DNA of 64,000 nucleotides from Zingiber officinale (GCF_018446385.1 NC_056005.1:95959171-96023170); one strand, 5' to 3'; shown: positions 22,467 to 34,190, numbered from the stretch's first letter. Numbers and translations are program-made. Notes: generated by a model not told the origin, from the sequence alone.

Positions 22467-23033
22467 GAATTTCATACTTACTTTAAAGTAAGGGTAAAAT
22501 CTTGTACTCTCTCTTATTTTTTCTGGCACTGCAGATCCAGGTTTGACCATCATATCTACTGCAATGCTCTTCAATGCTTTCAACACCTTGTTGAAGTTTT
22601 GACTAGTATTGTAATGTGATCAGCCAAATGTTTTACGAATCAAGCAATACTGAGTATTATGCCCAACAACAAGTTAAAACATGGCAAGCATTTCTTCGAC
22701 GCAGATGTGTCTTGTATCTTGTAAGGAGGTTCTTTCTCTAAGGATCTTTCATAATTTTAAAAATATGTCTAAGTACATTCTATAAATTTCTTGAAAGTTT
22801 ATTGAATTCTCTTTTAATATTCTATGAATATAATTATATCCACTTGTACTTATTGGTTGTCTATTTAAGGGACGATGAACACATTCATCCTGTATGTTTG
22901 CTATATACTGATATAACACATAGAGGGTCTTGGAAATTTTCATTAACAAATACTCAATGGTTTCATACAACTCTTCTTGCAATTCTTCTTCTTCCATTTG
23001 TTCATCTACTTCATGCATATTGATATTTGTCAT
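21590..23033 (-). pseudogene. PIF/Harbinger transposase (DDE_Tnp_4 type), with nonsense mutations
   Basis: On the - strand the exons read: N-terminal acidic segment and RPISTSGYNYIHRIL (23033-22749); RERTSLQDTRHICVEEMLAMF, then FNKVLKALKSIAVDMMVKPGSAVPEKIRESTRFYPYFK (to about 22484, donor GTAAG); DCIEAIDGTHIPATVSGQD...NVLAACNFDLEFIYVLSGWEGSAHDSFVL (about 22395-22168); and DGRYPN...FRGVHYH with ASLRNAIERIFGIFKSRFKIAPP and ACAELHNFLRRE (22042-21590). AIDGTH and HDS hold the first two acidic or metal-site positions and the NAIERIFG block the last Glu. In-frame stops lie near 22755, 22670 and 22625, and another lies before GRHPENAKE near 21960. It therefore makes no full protein. Confidence 0.85.
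22428..22464. repeat. (TAA)n microsatellite
   Basis: About 12 perfect trinucleotide repeats inside a transposase intron. Confidence 0.95.
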
Positions 23034-23268
23034 TTAAATGTCTGACATTAAACAAGCAATTAAAATGAAAGAACATCTATGAATTCATGAAAAAACATAC
23101 CATACATAACCAAAATAAAGATGTGTTCAATAAAAATCCAAAACTTGTAGAACTAGAAAGAATTCAAGAGCTAATAATTCACTACTAGTTCAATAATTAG
23201 AAAACAATTCAAAATACTATAAATAAAATTTTTAACATTAATTACTAATTTATGCCCCCCAAAACTAC

Positions 23269-24278
23269 TCATTCACTCATTTTAAAATCTATCCACTCCA
23301 AACGCTCTTCAATTGCCATTTTCAAGAAAGCCACCTTCTTTGCTCTAGTATTGAGCCAGTCAAGCGCCTTGTAACTAGTACGATTATCTAAGTTTGGGAC
23401 TTCTTTTATAGCATCCCAACAATTATCATCTGCAACGCCAACTAATTCAATCTTAGAAGATGCTGTCTCAATGGTGTAACAAAGCCTATTTAAAACATCT
23501 AGGTCTATATTCTTTGAAGTGCTTGATTTTGTTTCAAATTCGGTCCTATCTCGTTTTCTAGTTGCTTGTGGAACCTCGGAACTCATAGGTTGAGATGGTA
23601 ATGGTGAAGCAAGGTCCTCAGAAATAGAGGTTGATATGAAGATTCTTGCCTATTGCTTTGTATGAATTCACCACTGTTGTGATCAAACACGTAATCATCT
23701 AATAAGTTAATACCCCCATTTTCTTCTGTCTCAAAGGTTCTCGCATTAGTGTCATCTCCAAGTCCAATTGCATATTTTCTTGTAGCAGTTCCATTCCCAA
23801 CTACAAGTCTTAAGTCTTCATAATCCTCAAAAGTATCAGTTTGATAATGTTCATGTTTAGGGTGAGACTGCCAAAGAACAAAAATCATAAGTTTAATTCA
23901 AATTCTAATTGTAAATATACAGTTTGTAAATATACAATTTATTATTCTAACCTTAAAATAATCCTCCCCTACTTCATCACTAGCTGTGAGTTTCTTTATC
24001 ATAGAATCCCATCCAAACCCAGAATTATGACGTATAAGCTTACAGTAGTTGTTATATCATTGTTTGAACCACTTCAAATGACTTTAATGCTGTGCAAAAG
24101 TCTTTTCACACTTAAGTTTTGCATTAAGAGTGAGAAGTATTTTTATTTCCACTGTTCTTTTGTTCAACACACCATTCCTATCACGCCATCCTCGCATTGC
24201 AACATCAACCATAAGTCTTAATAATTCATTGCTCTCCTCTGTAGTCCATATATTATATTTTGCTTGTGAATCTCCCAT
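23269..24278 (-). pseudogene. Myb/SANT-like partner protein of the Harbinger element
   Basis: ATG at 24278 gives MGDSQAKYNIWTTEESNELLRLMVDVAMRGWRDRNGVLNKRTVEIKILLTLNAKL, then SHLKWFKQ*YNNYCKLIRHNSGFGWDSMIKKLTASDEVGEDYFK. This is the Myb_DNA-bind_3 fold found in Harbinger partner proteins, which bring the nuclease to the element ends. A short intron (about 23951-23868) precedes SHPKHEHYQTDTFEDYEDLRLVVGNGTA. After a frameshift near 23585 comes the C-terminus SSEVPQATRKRDRTEFE...TIETASSKIE...NCWDAIKEVPNLDNRTSY...EERLEWIDFKMSE. Two stops in the Myb domain make it inactive. Confidence 0.82.
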
Positions 24279-26585
24279 TGATAGTACTTCTTTAGCATGT
24301 ATAAGATAGAAAAATGGTGGATGAACACATATATATATAACAATATTCTTTGATGTTTTATAATAAAAGTTTGCCTTATGCAACCAATTAAACAGAAAAA
24401 AGAAAAATTCAATTATCAAATGCTTCTTAATTTATTAATTTCACTATTAAATTATACGAGGTTTTCATTGAAAGTTCATACATTCTCGGTTACATGTTTG
24501 CACATATTTATAAAAGCAATCCATCATGTATAAAAATGCATAATCATGTGTTGACTTCTACCTTCGTAGTATAATTAAAAATTGACAAATAATTGATATT
24601 TTCTTTGATCCTTTGTTCTTTGCTAAAATGAATATTGAAAATTACATAACATAGAGCAGCTGCTCCATTTTTCCCAAATTATATAAATCCAAAAACAGCA
24701 ACATTTCAAAGCCGATTTTGAGTTAGAATGATGCAAAAACAACCACCTATGAACCACAAAAGAAAAATATTTTACATGAAGTTTCTACGATTAATTTTCT
24801 ATATACAAATTATGCTCCATAAAATAAAAAATAAAATCGAACACCCACTAAATTATGAAATCAAATAAAAAATTATGCTCCACTGTTCATATAATAGTAA
24901 AAATTCTACAATTAATTTTCCATATACAAATTGTGCTTCGTAAAATAAAAAAAAATGAAATCGAATACCCACTAAAAAAATGAAATCAAACAAAAAATTT
25001 TACTTCACTATTCATATAATAATTAAATATCTACTTACGTTGACCCATAGAGTTGAAAAAAGTATATACTAATCGTTAGAGATGATGTTAGAGACTGTAG
25101 ACAGATATATAGGTTTATGGTACCAATCAGGATGGGAAAAATTATAGATATATAGACGAACGATTGAAACAGTACCAATCATTATGAAATAAGGGAAAAA
25201 TTGTAGACGAACAATCGAAACAGTAACAATCATACCTTTGTAGGAGAATTTTTTTGGTTGTGAAAGGAGGTTTTTTTAATCATGAGAGGAGACAACCCTA
25301 GAGACGTCTTGAGAGAGTTTAGTGCGATTAAAATTTGTCAAAATCTCTAGCTAAAATGGAAAACAAATATTTACTTTTTATGGTAATACCTAAGGCATTG
25401 ACTAAAGAATTTTCTAAGAATCCTTGGAAATCTATTGCAATTTTGGATACCTTTAAACTTTTATAGAGTCTTTAAAAGTCAAGTTTGAATACCACATGAT
25501 TTTTTACAACTCTTTAAAAATCTATTTTGAATACCACTAAATTTGTAAAGAGTTTATAAAAGTCTAATTTCAATACTTCTAGACTTTTAAATTTCAAAAG
25601 AGTCATTGAAAGTGTAGTTTTAATAGACTCCCCTAAATTAAAAAAAAAAACCAAAGCTACTGATTTATTTAAAAAAACAACAACAATGACTGTGATGACC
25701 CACCACATAACTATAGCAGCATTTTCACTTTATTATTATTATTATTATCATTATTTTAAAAAACACCATAAAAATCTTTAGACAAACAATTATACCCGAT
25801 GATTTCTCAATATCTCCATCACCTATCCTCACAATAAGGAATATTTGAAATGAGGAGATATTTGTTGGGACCAAATATGTAGCTAGAGGGGGGGATGAAT
25901 AGCTCAGCGCGATCTCGTGCTCGTTGTTGCTTGTTTCTTCAAAGATGTGCAGCGGAAATACAAGAAAACAAACACACAACGCTAACACAAGGGATTTACT
26001 TGGTATCCACCTCAAGAAGAGGTGACTAATCCAAGGATCCACACACGCACCCTCCACTAATAAAACACTCCTTTACGGTAACTACCGAAGGCAGAGAAGC
26101 CCTACAAGTTCACACTACAAGAAGAAAGGGAAAGGAAATACAATACAAGCAAAAGCTTACAAGTTTGCACAAGAAAAACCCTAACCCTAGCTTTCTTCTT
26201 CTTACTGTAGATCCGCCTCTTGACTTGGAAAAACCTCCAAGAACTTCAAGAACTGACGGTGAGAACTCTATGGAGTGGCTCTAGAATCGCTGTGAAGATC
26301 GGAGTTGAACAGTGCAAGCGTTGGCAGAGAAAGAGCTCGACAACGGCTTTAATCGACGCCAACGGTCGAATCCCAATCGATCGGATTGCTCCCAATCGAT
26401 TGGGGAGGCTTTGGATCGATCGACCGATCGATCCAGAGCGCTTCTGTGCTCTTGGGAATCATCTGGATTGATCGACTGATCGATCCAGGGCTTATCGTGT
26501 GAAATCGCACCTCTCAATCGATCGCCCGATCGATCGGATGCTCCCAATTGATCGGCTAATCAATTGGGAGGTTTTCTATTCGTGC

Positions 26586-27344
26586 TGTAACACCCCTAGA
26601 AAGCCTAGATAAGAAAATAAGGGTAATAAGAGTACGAATGAAAAGAAGATGTAAATATTCTATATTAAGATGGATTTAGATGATTAAAACTTTATGAAAG
26701 AAAAATAAAGTTGAGAATATAATCATCTATGCATGATTTAAAATGTATGGAATTAATGTAGACAAAAGGAAGAAATATGAGATAATATGTACATGTATGA
26801 AATATTTATGCATAATGCATAATATGGAAATATACGAATTATTATGTACAAAAGAAAATAAAATGTTAGAAGAGAGATTGAACCTTGGACCTCTTGTAAG
26901 GAACATGTATAGGATACCAAAGGGGATAGGAGAATTATTGATAAGGAGAGAAAGGATTAAGTAGTTAAGAATAAGAAAGGATTCTTTTTACTTAAAAGAA
27001 AAAGGAAGTAAAAAGAAATAAAAATATACATAACCAAGTTTTGAACCTTGGTTCTCTTGTGGATGCATGCATGTATTAACCAAGTGGGATAGGAGAGAAT
27101 ATTGTAAGAGGAGAGATAGGAATTTTAATTAAAGGAGAAAAAAAAGAGAGATTAAGGGAAAGAAAAGAGAGAACTCAAGAGGCATATCTCTAGAATATTC
27201 TTGTCATTTAAGGGGAGAAATGAATAGGGAGGATGAATCAAGTCAAGTTCCCTCCCCTCCTTTTAGTATAAATAGGCATGGAGGGGGGCTTCAACTTCAT
27301 CCTCAACCCACTCATCCTCCTCTCCTCCCTTTGTGCCGAGAAGG
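26586..27344 (+). repeat. LTR-B, first 759 bases only
   Basis: Nearly identical to 48184-48942, including the TATA box (27267-27274). At GTGCCGAGA it switches into the reverse complement of a distant part of the same LTR (49773 downward). Confidence 0.88.
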
Positions 27345-28923
27345 TCTTGAACATATTAACATTTTGTTTAAGCTTTTCTAAGCTATCCATTTCATCATGG
27401 CCGAAAACCCTAAGAAAGAATTCATGAAGTTCTAATAATATTCAACGTACGAATCTTTTAAGATCTTTGTATTCTATCACATGAGCATGTTTATTTAAAT
27501 TTAAGGGTCTTCCTAACCCTAAACCCTTCCTTGGCCGAAATATAGGAGTGGGTTTTCTTTTATTTTCAATTATCTTCTAAGCAAGAAAACTAATACATGA
27601 TCCTTAACATTTCATAGGGAGGACCTCGTACTAGTTGGGTAAAACAATAATTTCCCTAGCCTCTTAAAAATATTTTTGGCCGAAATTCTAGGGTTAAGTA
27701 CTCCTTTGATCAAGCATCATATAGGTGTAAAAACATGAAGAAGATCCCTTTTCCATGGCATAGAAAATCTATCATGTAGTGTAGATTTAGTTAAACCTTA
27801 CTAGATTTCGAAGGCTTTTCTTAACCGAATTTTCTCAAACTTGTTTCTAGGTTTTAAAATCCTCATAAAATCTGAAAAATATATAAAAAGCCTTGTACCA
27901 CAGGTGAGGGGAAGCTTACCTTCTTCACTTAAGTTTCCTAGGTTTGAGAACTTGCTTGGGGACCTTTCTTCCTTGCTTGTTTGCTCGGCACCAATGGAGG
28001 AGAGGAGTGGCTAGGTCTTTTGGTGGAGAGGGGAGGAAGAAGAGGCTTCTTCCTCTTTGTGTTGCTCGGCAACAACAAGAAAGAAAGAAGAGGGAGGGAG
28101 TGAGAAGGAAGAGGAGCTTCCTTCCTCTTGTGTTGCTCGGCAACAAGAAGAAAAGAGAGGGAGAGGGAGGTCTCGGCACAAAGGGAGGAGAGGAGGATGA
28201 GTGGGTTGAGGATGAAGTTGAAGCCCCCCTCCATGCCTATTTATACTAAAAGGAGGGGAGGGAACTTGACTTGATTCATCCTCCCTATTCATTTCTCCCA
28301 TTAAATGACAAGAATATTCTAGAGATATGCCTCTTGAGTTCTCTTTTCTTTCCCTTAATCTCTCTCTTTTTTCTCCTTTAATTAAAATTCCTATCTCTCC
28401 TCTTAGAATATTCTCTCCTATCCCACTTGGTTAATACATGAATGCATCCACAAGAGAACCAAGGTTCAAAACTTGGTTATGTATATTTTTATTTCTTTTT
28501 ACTTCCTTTTTCTTTTAAGTAAAAGAATCCTTTCTTATTCTTAACTACTTAATCCTTTCTCTCCTTATCAATAATTCTCCTATCCCCTTTGGTATCCTAT
28601 ACATGTTCCTTACAAGAGGTCCAAGGTTCAATCTCTCTTCTAACATTTTATTTTCTTTTGTACATAATAATTCGTATATTTCCATATTATGCATTATGCA
28701 TAAATATTTCATACATGTACATATTATCTCATATTTCTTCCTTTTGTCTACATTAATTCCATACATTTTAAATCATGCATAGATGATTATATTCTCAACT
28801 TTATTTTTCTTTCATAAAGTTTTAATCATCTAAATCTATCTTAATATAGAATATTTACATCTTCTTTTCATTCGTACTCTTATTACCCTTATTTTCTTAT
28901 CTAGGCTTTCTAGGGGTGTTACA
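27345..28923 (-). repeat. LTR-B, inverted 5' portion
   Basis: Reverse complement of 48184-49773; on the - strand it starts TGTAACACCCC at 28923, right after a polypurine tract, so it is the 3' LTR of the inverted gag unit, cut at 27345. Its TATA box (28238-28245) points left, toward the one at 27267 pointing right. The K/R-rich and P/S-rich frames here are leader sequence, not genes. Confidence 0.88.
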
Positions 28924-28976
28924 ATCTCCCCTACTTATTGAAAGTTCGTCCCCGAACTTAGAATGACAATTTCTGC

Positions 28977-30176
28977 TCAGATTCCCTTAGACGTTGGTGG
29001 AGCTTCTAATCTCCCTTGACTTATTGAAGGTCCCTCAATAGAAGTCTGCAGTTGGTGTAACCTTGCGGGACCGCCTTGATTCGGAACATATTGTGGTGCT
29101 TTAGTTTTGGTAGGGCAGTCTCTAGATAGATGTCCTTCCAGTCCACAGTCGTAGCATTTAATTTTGCCCTTACGACAGTCTTTTGCTTTATGACCCTCTA
29201 TCCCACAGTTGTAGCACCTATTAGTGCCCGTACGACATGTCCCTGGATGTTTCTTCCCACATGTATTGCACTGAGAAAACTTGAGCTGCTTGTTGGACGG
29301 ACCAATCTCAGTGTCATTCCGTCGTTTTCCCTTTCCGCCGTGGTTCCCTTTCCAGTTGGCCTTAACATTTTCCAGTTCTTCCATCTGAGCTTGCTTCTTG
29401 TCCTTTCCTAGTGCCTTCAGGTAGTGTTCAGTATTCAGGGCACTGCTAATTAACTCCTCTGTGGTCCGCGGTCTGTTAACTCCGCCGGCCACATTAAGTG
29501 CTATCTCGGGTCTGAGCATCTTTAGCATAAGCCTGACCCTTTCTCCTTCCGTCCTAACTAATTCCGGGCATAGTCGCGCCAGGCGGTTGAATCTTTTTAT
29601 CGCTTCTTCCACCGTTAGGTCACCTTGCCGAAATTCAGTGAATTCATCATAGTGCCTACTTGTCACCCGAGTGTGGAAGAATTCTTCGAAGAATTCCGTC
29701 TCAAAATCCGCCCAACTCATTTGGTTTACTGGTCTCTTCACTTTCACTCTGTCCCACCACATTCGGGCGTCTCCCGTGAGACAGAATGATACGCATTTTA
29801 CCTTTTCCTGCTCAGGCCAGTCCAATAGTTCTATCATGCTCTCCATCGTCTTAAACCAAGCTTGTGCGTCCCATGCTTCACAATTACCAGAGAATTTCTC
29901 CGGCCTCAGTCTTTGCCACTGGATTAGATACGCTTCTTGACGAACTACCGGTGCCAGATTCACTGGCGGTACCGGTGCTGCTACTGGCTCCGGTTCAACT
30001 ATTGGTATGTTTGGCGTATTGTTCTGATTTGGGGTAGCAGGATTCCCTTGTTGATTTATCATGGCAGCAATCATCTGTTGCTGTTCCGTAAGCTGTCGTT
30101 GTAGCTCAGTAACCACTTGTGCCCAATCAGGTGGAGGTACGGTCTCCTCTGTTCTGGCATTTCGTCTTCTAGCCAT
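28977..30176 (-). CDS. Gag protein of a gag-only retrotransposon (inverted copy)
   Basis: An intact 399-residue Gag. The first ATG gives [11 protein letters not shown]; an upstream TTG frame extension is not a credible start. A proline-rich N-terminus leads into the retrotransposon gag (capsid) domain at about residues 85-240 ([28 protein letters not shown]...[11 protein letters not shown]...[44 protein letters not shown]). Three CCHC-type knuckles follow: a shortened [12 protein letters not shown], then [14 protein letters not shown] and [14 protein letters not shown]. The stop comes about 40 residues later, exactly where protease would begin in an autonomous chromovirus, and the polypurine tract follows within 60 bases. 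It would package RNA but needs pol from elsewhere. The sequence matches the copy at 46931 almost perfectly. Confidence 0.88.
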   Translation of the reverse strand: MARRRNARTEETVPPPDWAQVVTELQRQLTEQQQMIAAMINQQGNPATPNQNNTPNIPIVEPEPVAAPVPPVNLAPVVRQEAYLIQWQRLRPEKFSGNCEAWDAQAWFKTMESMIELLDWPEQEKVKCVSFCLTGDARMWWDRVKVKRPVNQMSWADFETEFFEEFFHTRVTSRHYDEFTEFRQGDLTVEEAIKRFNRLARLCPELVRTEGERVRLMLKMLRPEIALNVAGGVNRPRTTEELISSALNTEHYLKALGKDKKQAQMEELENVKANWKGNHGGKGKRRNDTEIGPSNKQLKFSQCNTCGKKHPGTCRTGTNRCYNCGIEGHKAKDCRKGKIKCYDCGLEGHLSRDCPTKTKAPQYVPNQGGPARLHQLQTSIEGPSISQGRLEAPPTSKGI

Positions 30177-30414
30177 ATCTAATGATAACAAGATTAGCCT
30201 AAGTTATCACTTATGCATGAATATCCTAACATATCATGTCTAGGTTTCATGCCATGTTGAGGTATTCTTTCTTAGGTTGTCATATCATCTTTTGATTACC
30301 TTATCATTCTTACACGTCAAGATCTAGCCGATGGTAATATCATTCTTATACTTAAATTGATACCATTTCTACTCTTTTTATTCATCAAAAGCTTTTATTA
30401 CATAACTTCTTCTC

Positions 30415-30969
30415 TTAAAAGGTCAGGTAGGTTGCGACTACTCCTGCCATAAAGGACATGAGAGCAGTAGTCATTATCAACCCAACTTGTATCGACTTGC
30501 CCAGACTATCCTGGGGTGGATCAGGCATTATCGGAGGTTGAATCTCCGATGCCTCTTCCGGGTCGATTATTGTCTCTTCATCCATTCCCTCGTCTTCTTC
30601 AACAGGTTCGTCCAGTTCCATCGGGTCTTCGTCTAGTTCCTCCTCGAGGTTGTTCAGTCCCCACTCGAAGTCTATTATATCGTTGGGGTTGAAGCCCATT
30701 TCCATGTATTCAGCAAGGTCAATTTCATCCTCGACCATCTCAGGAAACTCGTTCTCTTCTTCATAATACTCCATAATTTCTGCATCTTCTTCTTCATTAT
30801 CATCCGAATTCCCTTCCTCGATTTCCTCGAGATCTTCCTCTCCAAACTCACCGTGTTCCGGAGATCCCGCGTCGAAGTATTCCAGCATCTCAGGTTCATC
30901 CGCGAACTCGAGGTATTCGCCAGAATATTCCACATCCTCGGAATCGTATTCTAACGGAATATAGTCCAT
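30415..30969 (-). CDS. Acidic protein with C-terminal membrane anchor, copy 1
   Basis: 184 residues, intact, ATG 30969. It lies between primer site and gag, in the same orientation as gag. The first 160 residues are dominated by Asp and Glu, with a single Lys and no Arg. A tyrosine-glutamate motif recurs (EYLEF, LEYFD, MEYYEE, AEYMEM). The end (VGLIMTTALMSFMAGVVATYL) is one hydrophobic helix, which predicts a tail-anchored membrane protein. I recognise no known family. Differences from the 46138 copy are few (for example Leu6 for Phe6, Asp9 for Asn9). Unlike an Env protein it has no signal peptide, few cysteines and no glycoprotein features. Confidence 0.72.
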   Translation of the reverse strand: MDYIPLEYDSEDVEYSGEYLEFADEPEMLEYFDAGSPEHGEFGEEDLEEIEEGNSDDNEEEDAEIMEYYEEENEFPEMVEDEIDLAEYMEMGFNPNDIIDFEWGLNNLEEELDEDPMELDEPVEEDEGMDEETIIDPEEASEIQPPIMPDPPQDSLGKSIQVGLIMTTALMSFMAGVVATYLTF

Positions 30970-31234
30970 TTCTACAAGATTTTAAAGATTCATTATTCCT
31001 CTTATGTTATAGCCTAAGGTTCTTGTATCTAGGCTACCATTCATGCATCCTAGAATATTACCTACTTATCATCATGTACCATTCTCTAGGGTATAGCTCA
31101 AGGTATCCTTCCTAGGCTACCATTCATGCATCCTAGAGTATCATACAAATTTTCGCATATAAATAAATTAAGCAACTGTACTTACTTGGAGCGACAGGAA
31201 TGGAGCTTGATGTGTGTGTAGTGAGCTGGCAAAA

Positions 31235-31252
31235 CTTCGCTCTGATACCAAC
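31235..31252 (-). other. Primer binding site after LTR-A
   Basis: On the - strand GTTGGTATCAGAGC lies directly after the ...TTACA end of LTR-A. It is complementary to initiator Met tRNA. The sequence beyond it is the LTR-B family interior, so this is a chimeric junction. Confidence 0.88.
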
Positions 31253-34117
31253 TGTAACAACCACCCTTTCTTACTATTACTCTCTAAGGGCGACCGTTAC
31301 CTAACTCCTACTCTACTTACTGGTGTCACTTATGAAAGTATTAACGACACTTAGATTTATCACGGTTCAGAGGGATTCCCACCGAAAAATTCGGCAGAGT
31401 CTCCCCTGTACCGGTGACCAAATTCACAATACATAAAAGATATACACAGCCACATGCGGCTGGATCACAATATTCTTCACAACCACGCATTAATAAATCA
31501 TATTCTAATCAAAAACTAAACTAGCAATAAGAATTAAACTCAAAACTCTCAGAACAAAGCATAACAAGCTACAATGCACTTCGAACTCAAGCATAAACTC
31601 ATGATTTCATAATGGAAATAAGGAAAATGAACTAGACATAAACTCTAAATGAATAAGTCTTGCTAGTCCCCTCTGGATCCCTCCATAGTTCAGCCACCAC
31701 ACACATCCATCATCACCACCACCCTATCGCCTCCCTTCATATCTTAGCTTTTCCTTTATCTGCAGTAGGAGGAAAGAAAACAAGATCTATAAGCGAAAAC
31801 GCTTAGTAAGTACTAATCTATCTCACAAAACTCGAAATGCATAAATGAAATGCATAAGTACTGAAACTGAAATACTAAAACTATCTGCATATGCTCATGG
31901 TATACAGAAAATGAACTAGATACAAATCATACTCAGTATCAAGCAGAATAACAAGAAACTAACTAGGTAAACTTAGAATTAAAGAAAACTAACCATTCTT
32001 ATTTATTCTAAGCTTGGAACTTATTTCATTTCTTGTATCCTTGTGTTAGAAATTAATCTTTTAATTTCTATCTTTTACTTTCTTCTTCTTTCTTTCTTTC
32101 TTTCTTTCTTTACTTCTTTACTTCTTTACTTTTCTTTACTTTTCTTTACTTTGGGCCCAAGCTTAGTACCATCTCATGCGCGTTCCCTAATAGGTTGGGG
32201 TTGCGAGCCACCAATCCTAAAAGAGCAGACCTCGGTCTACCAGGGCCAAGACCTCGGAAATGGTCACCTGGATTTGTTTAACGACAAGCTCTTGGATGTC
32301 GGGTACTAGCCTCTTGCTTGACTTACTTTTTATCTTTCTTATTCTTTTATCTTCCTTATTATCTTTTATTAAAGATTGTGGGAGTCCTTTAAATATACTT
32401 AACAAGTATGGGTGTATAATCAACTAACCATGCTATATAATAGAATAAAACAAGTAACTTAAAGCTTACTGATCATGCTATAAGCTAAACTAAAGAAAGC
32501 AATTTAAAGTCTTTGAATCATACGATGAAAACATGGCAAAGGATGCTATTTTTGTGCTTCTAAACATGCTGTAAAATCCAGTATGAAATGATTCTAATCA
32601 TGCTGTAAAAACAAGTATAGAACGATACTTTAGGGCTGCTAACCCTGCTGTAAGTACATGGCAAGGATGACTACTCTAAGGCTTTTAAACATGCTGAAAA
32701 ATAGAATAAAACATGCTACTTTAATCTTCTAAACATGCTATACAAAATAGGCAAAAACATACTACTTTAAACTTTCTAATCATGCTAGAAATAAAGCAAA
32801 AGGAAGCTAACTTTGGGCTTTCTAAGTATGCTGTAATAAACAGGTATAGGATGCTACTTTAGTGACTCCATTCATGCTGTAAAAATAGGCAAGGAATGCT
32901 ACTTTAGGGCTTCTAAACCTGCTATTAAAACATGACAAAGAATACTACTTTAAGGCCTTTAAACATGCTATACAAAATACACTTTATATATAGCTGTTTG
33001 TGCCCTGTTTTTGGCCAGGAAAACTGAACTACAAGGTGCTCTAAATGTATGTTGTTTGTGCTTAATATAACAAGGTAAAACTAAGCTACAAATAAGCTGT
33101 TCAATACTACACAGCTTAAATTAAGTTTCATGGCAGCAAGGGGAAATTACACCTGCCCAACTAATTTCTAATGGAAACTATTCCATTTACCTAAAACCTC
33201 TTCTCAACTTCCTATAAAACTCACGGCAGCCAAAAGAAAGCTGAAGAATTGCTACTGTTCAGTCCACAGGAATGAACCAAATTCAAAAGAAATCTAAAAC
33301 AACAAGTATCTAAAGCTAACACCACATGCTTTAAGCTAGGACAGACTTAAAACCATTCAAATCCCTTCTTCTCCCTTTTATCAACTCACAGCAGCCACCC
33401 AAAAGCAAGAATCCAACTTGCTGAATTGAAACTTAAGAAATCCAACTCTAAAGAACTCAATAAACACATAGCAATGTGTACAATTTACAAGTAACATAGA
33501 ATCTACTCCTGGAACCAAGTAACAAGGCTGATCGTGCCCCTTTCCTAGCATAATTCTGCTTGCTGAAATGTTACAAACAAAACCCACGTAACTTATTCAA
33601 AACTATACCTTCACAGAATCACAGAAACCTTTAGGCATGTTACAACCGAAATGCAAAGGAAACCCACGACAGAACATCCAAAGCCAAAATCTTTATAGCA
33701 TGTTTCGGATTCAAGAAACTCAGGAAAACAAGGAAATGAAAACCGAAAGATCGGAGCAACTCCTACCACAGGTGAGTAGTACTTACCCTTGCTCTTAGAA
33801 CTTACAACCAGAGAAGAAAAGAGGCTTCTAGGGTTCGGACGAGACTCAAAATCGCAGCGCCTTCTTCACGTCTACGTGCTCTCCACGTCAAGAAGATCAC
33901 GAGAATGTGAAGGATTCTCGAAGACAACCCTCTGCCGACCGCCGGAGAAGAAACTAGGGTTTCTGCGGTTTCGCCCGAGAAGAAACGGCGCACGCGAGGA
34001 GGAGAAGGAGAGGTTTCGGGATTTTGGTTCGGGAGAAACTTAAGCCTTCTTTTAAATCTAGGGTTTTCCATTATAACTATACTTTATATCCAATTCTCTC
34101 CATATTAGGTTGACAAA

Positions 34118-34190
34118 GTTCGTGTAGCTCAGCTGGTTTGGGCCGGTTTTGCTTAAAGCCCAGCTCATGGGTTCGAATCCCATCCGCGCA
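34118..34190 (+). other. tRNA-like module 1 in LTR-A
   Basis: The A box TAGCTCAGCTGG (34125-34136) and B box GGTTCGAATCC (34170-34180) match the Pol III consensus at every position. A perfect T arm (ATGGG-TTCGAAT-CCCAT), a D stem (GCTC/GGGC) and an anticodon-like stem (GGTTT/AAGCC) can be drawn. The acceptor stem pairs only in part. It is a tRNA-derived or tRNA-mimicking sequence, antisense to the LTR, about 30 bases upstream of the LTR TATA box. A working tRNA gene is unlikely. Confidence 0.65.

Larger units (their letters stand above)
21086..25633 (-). mobile_element. PIF/Harbinger DNA transposon, full length but decayed
   Basis: The left end GAGGGTGTATTCATTC and the right end (inverted GGGGAGTCTATTAAAAC) form imperfect terminal inverted repeats, flanked by TAA on both sides (21083-21085, 25634-25636), the 3-bp target duplication of this superfamily. 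Subterminal AGACTTTTAAA / GATTTCTA words recur in inverse orientation at both ends. Two genes on the - strand, Myb-like first and nuclease second, are the standard pair needed for transposition. Both contain stops. Confidence 0.88.

Noticed and set aside
26743..26964. 73-residue frame repeated at 28545, 43528 and 48341
   Set aside because: It spans U3 and one tRNA-like module of LTR-B. Its conservation is that of the LTR copies; it starts before the promoter.
27925..28301. Open frames of 84-101 residues (and equivalents at 38595-38971, 39440-39814, 44005-44395, 48818-49185)
   Set aside because: They lie in the leader just after the LTR TATA box, exist on both strands because of purine/pyrimidine bias, and vary freely between copies. 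They are repeats of the LTR-B leader, not genes.
28977..30191. Gag start at 30191 (and 46916)
   Set aside because: The codon there is TTG. The first ATG, five codons on, gives the basic MARRR start seen in all copies.
30675..30935. 86-residue K/R-rich frame inside the acidic ORF (also at 46172)
   Set aside because: It is the same-strand +1 shadow of the acidic ORF and is not open in the diverged copy at 41313.
30415..30969. Retroviral-type Env for the acidic ORF
   Set aside because: It lies before gag rather than after pol, and has no signal peptide, cysteine pattern or fusion peptide. Only the single C-terminal hydrophobic helix is Env-like.
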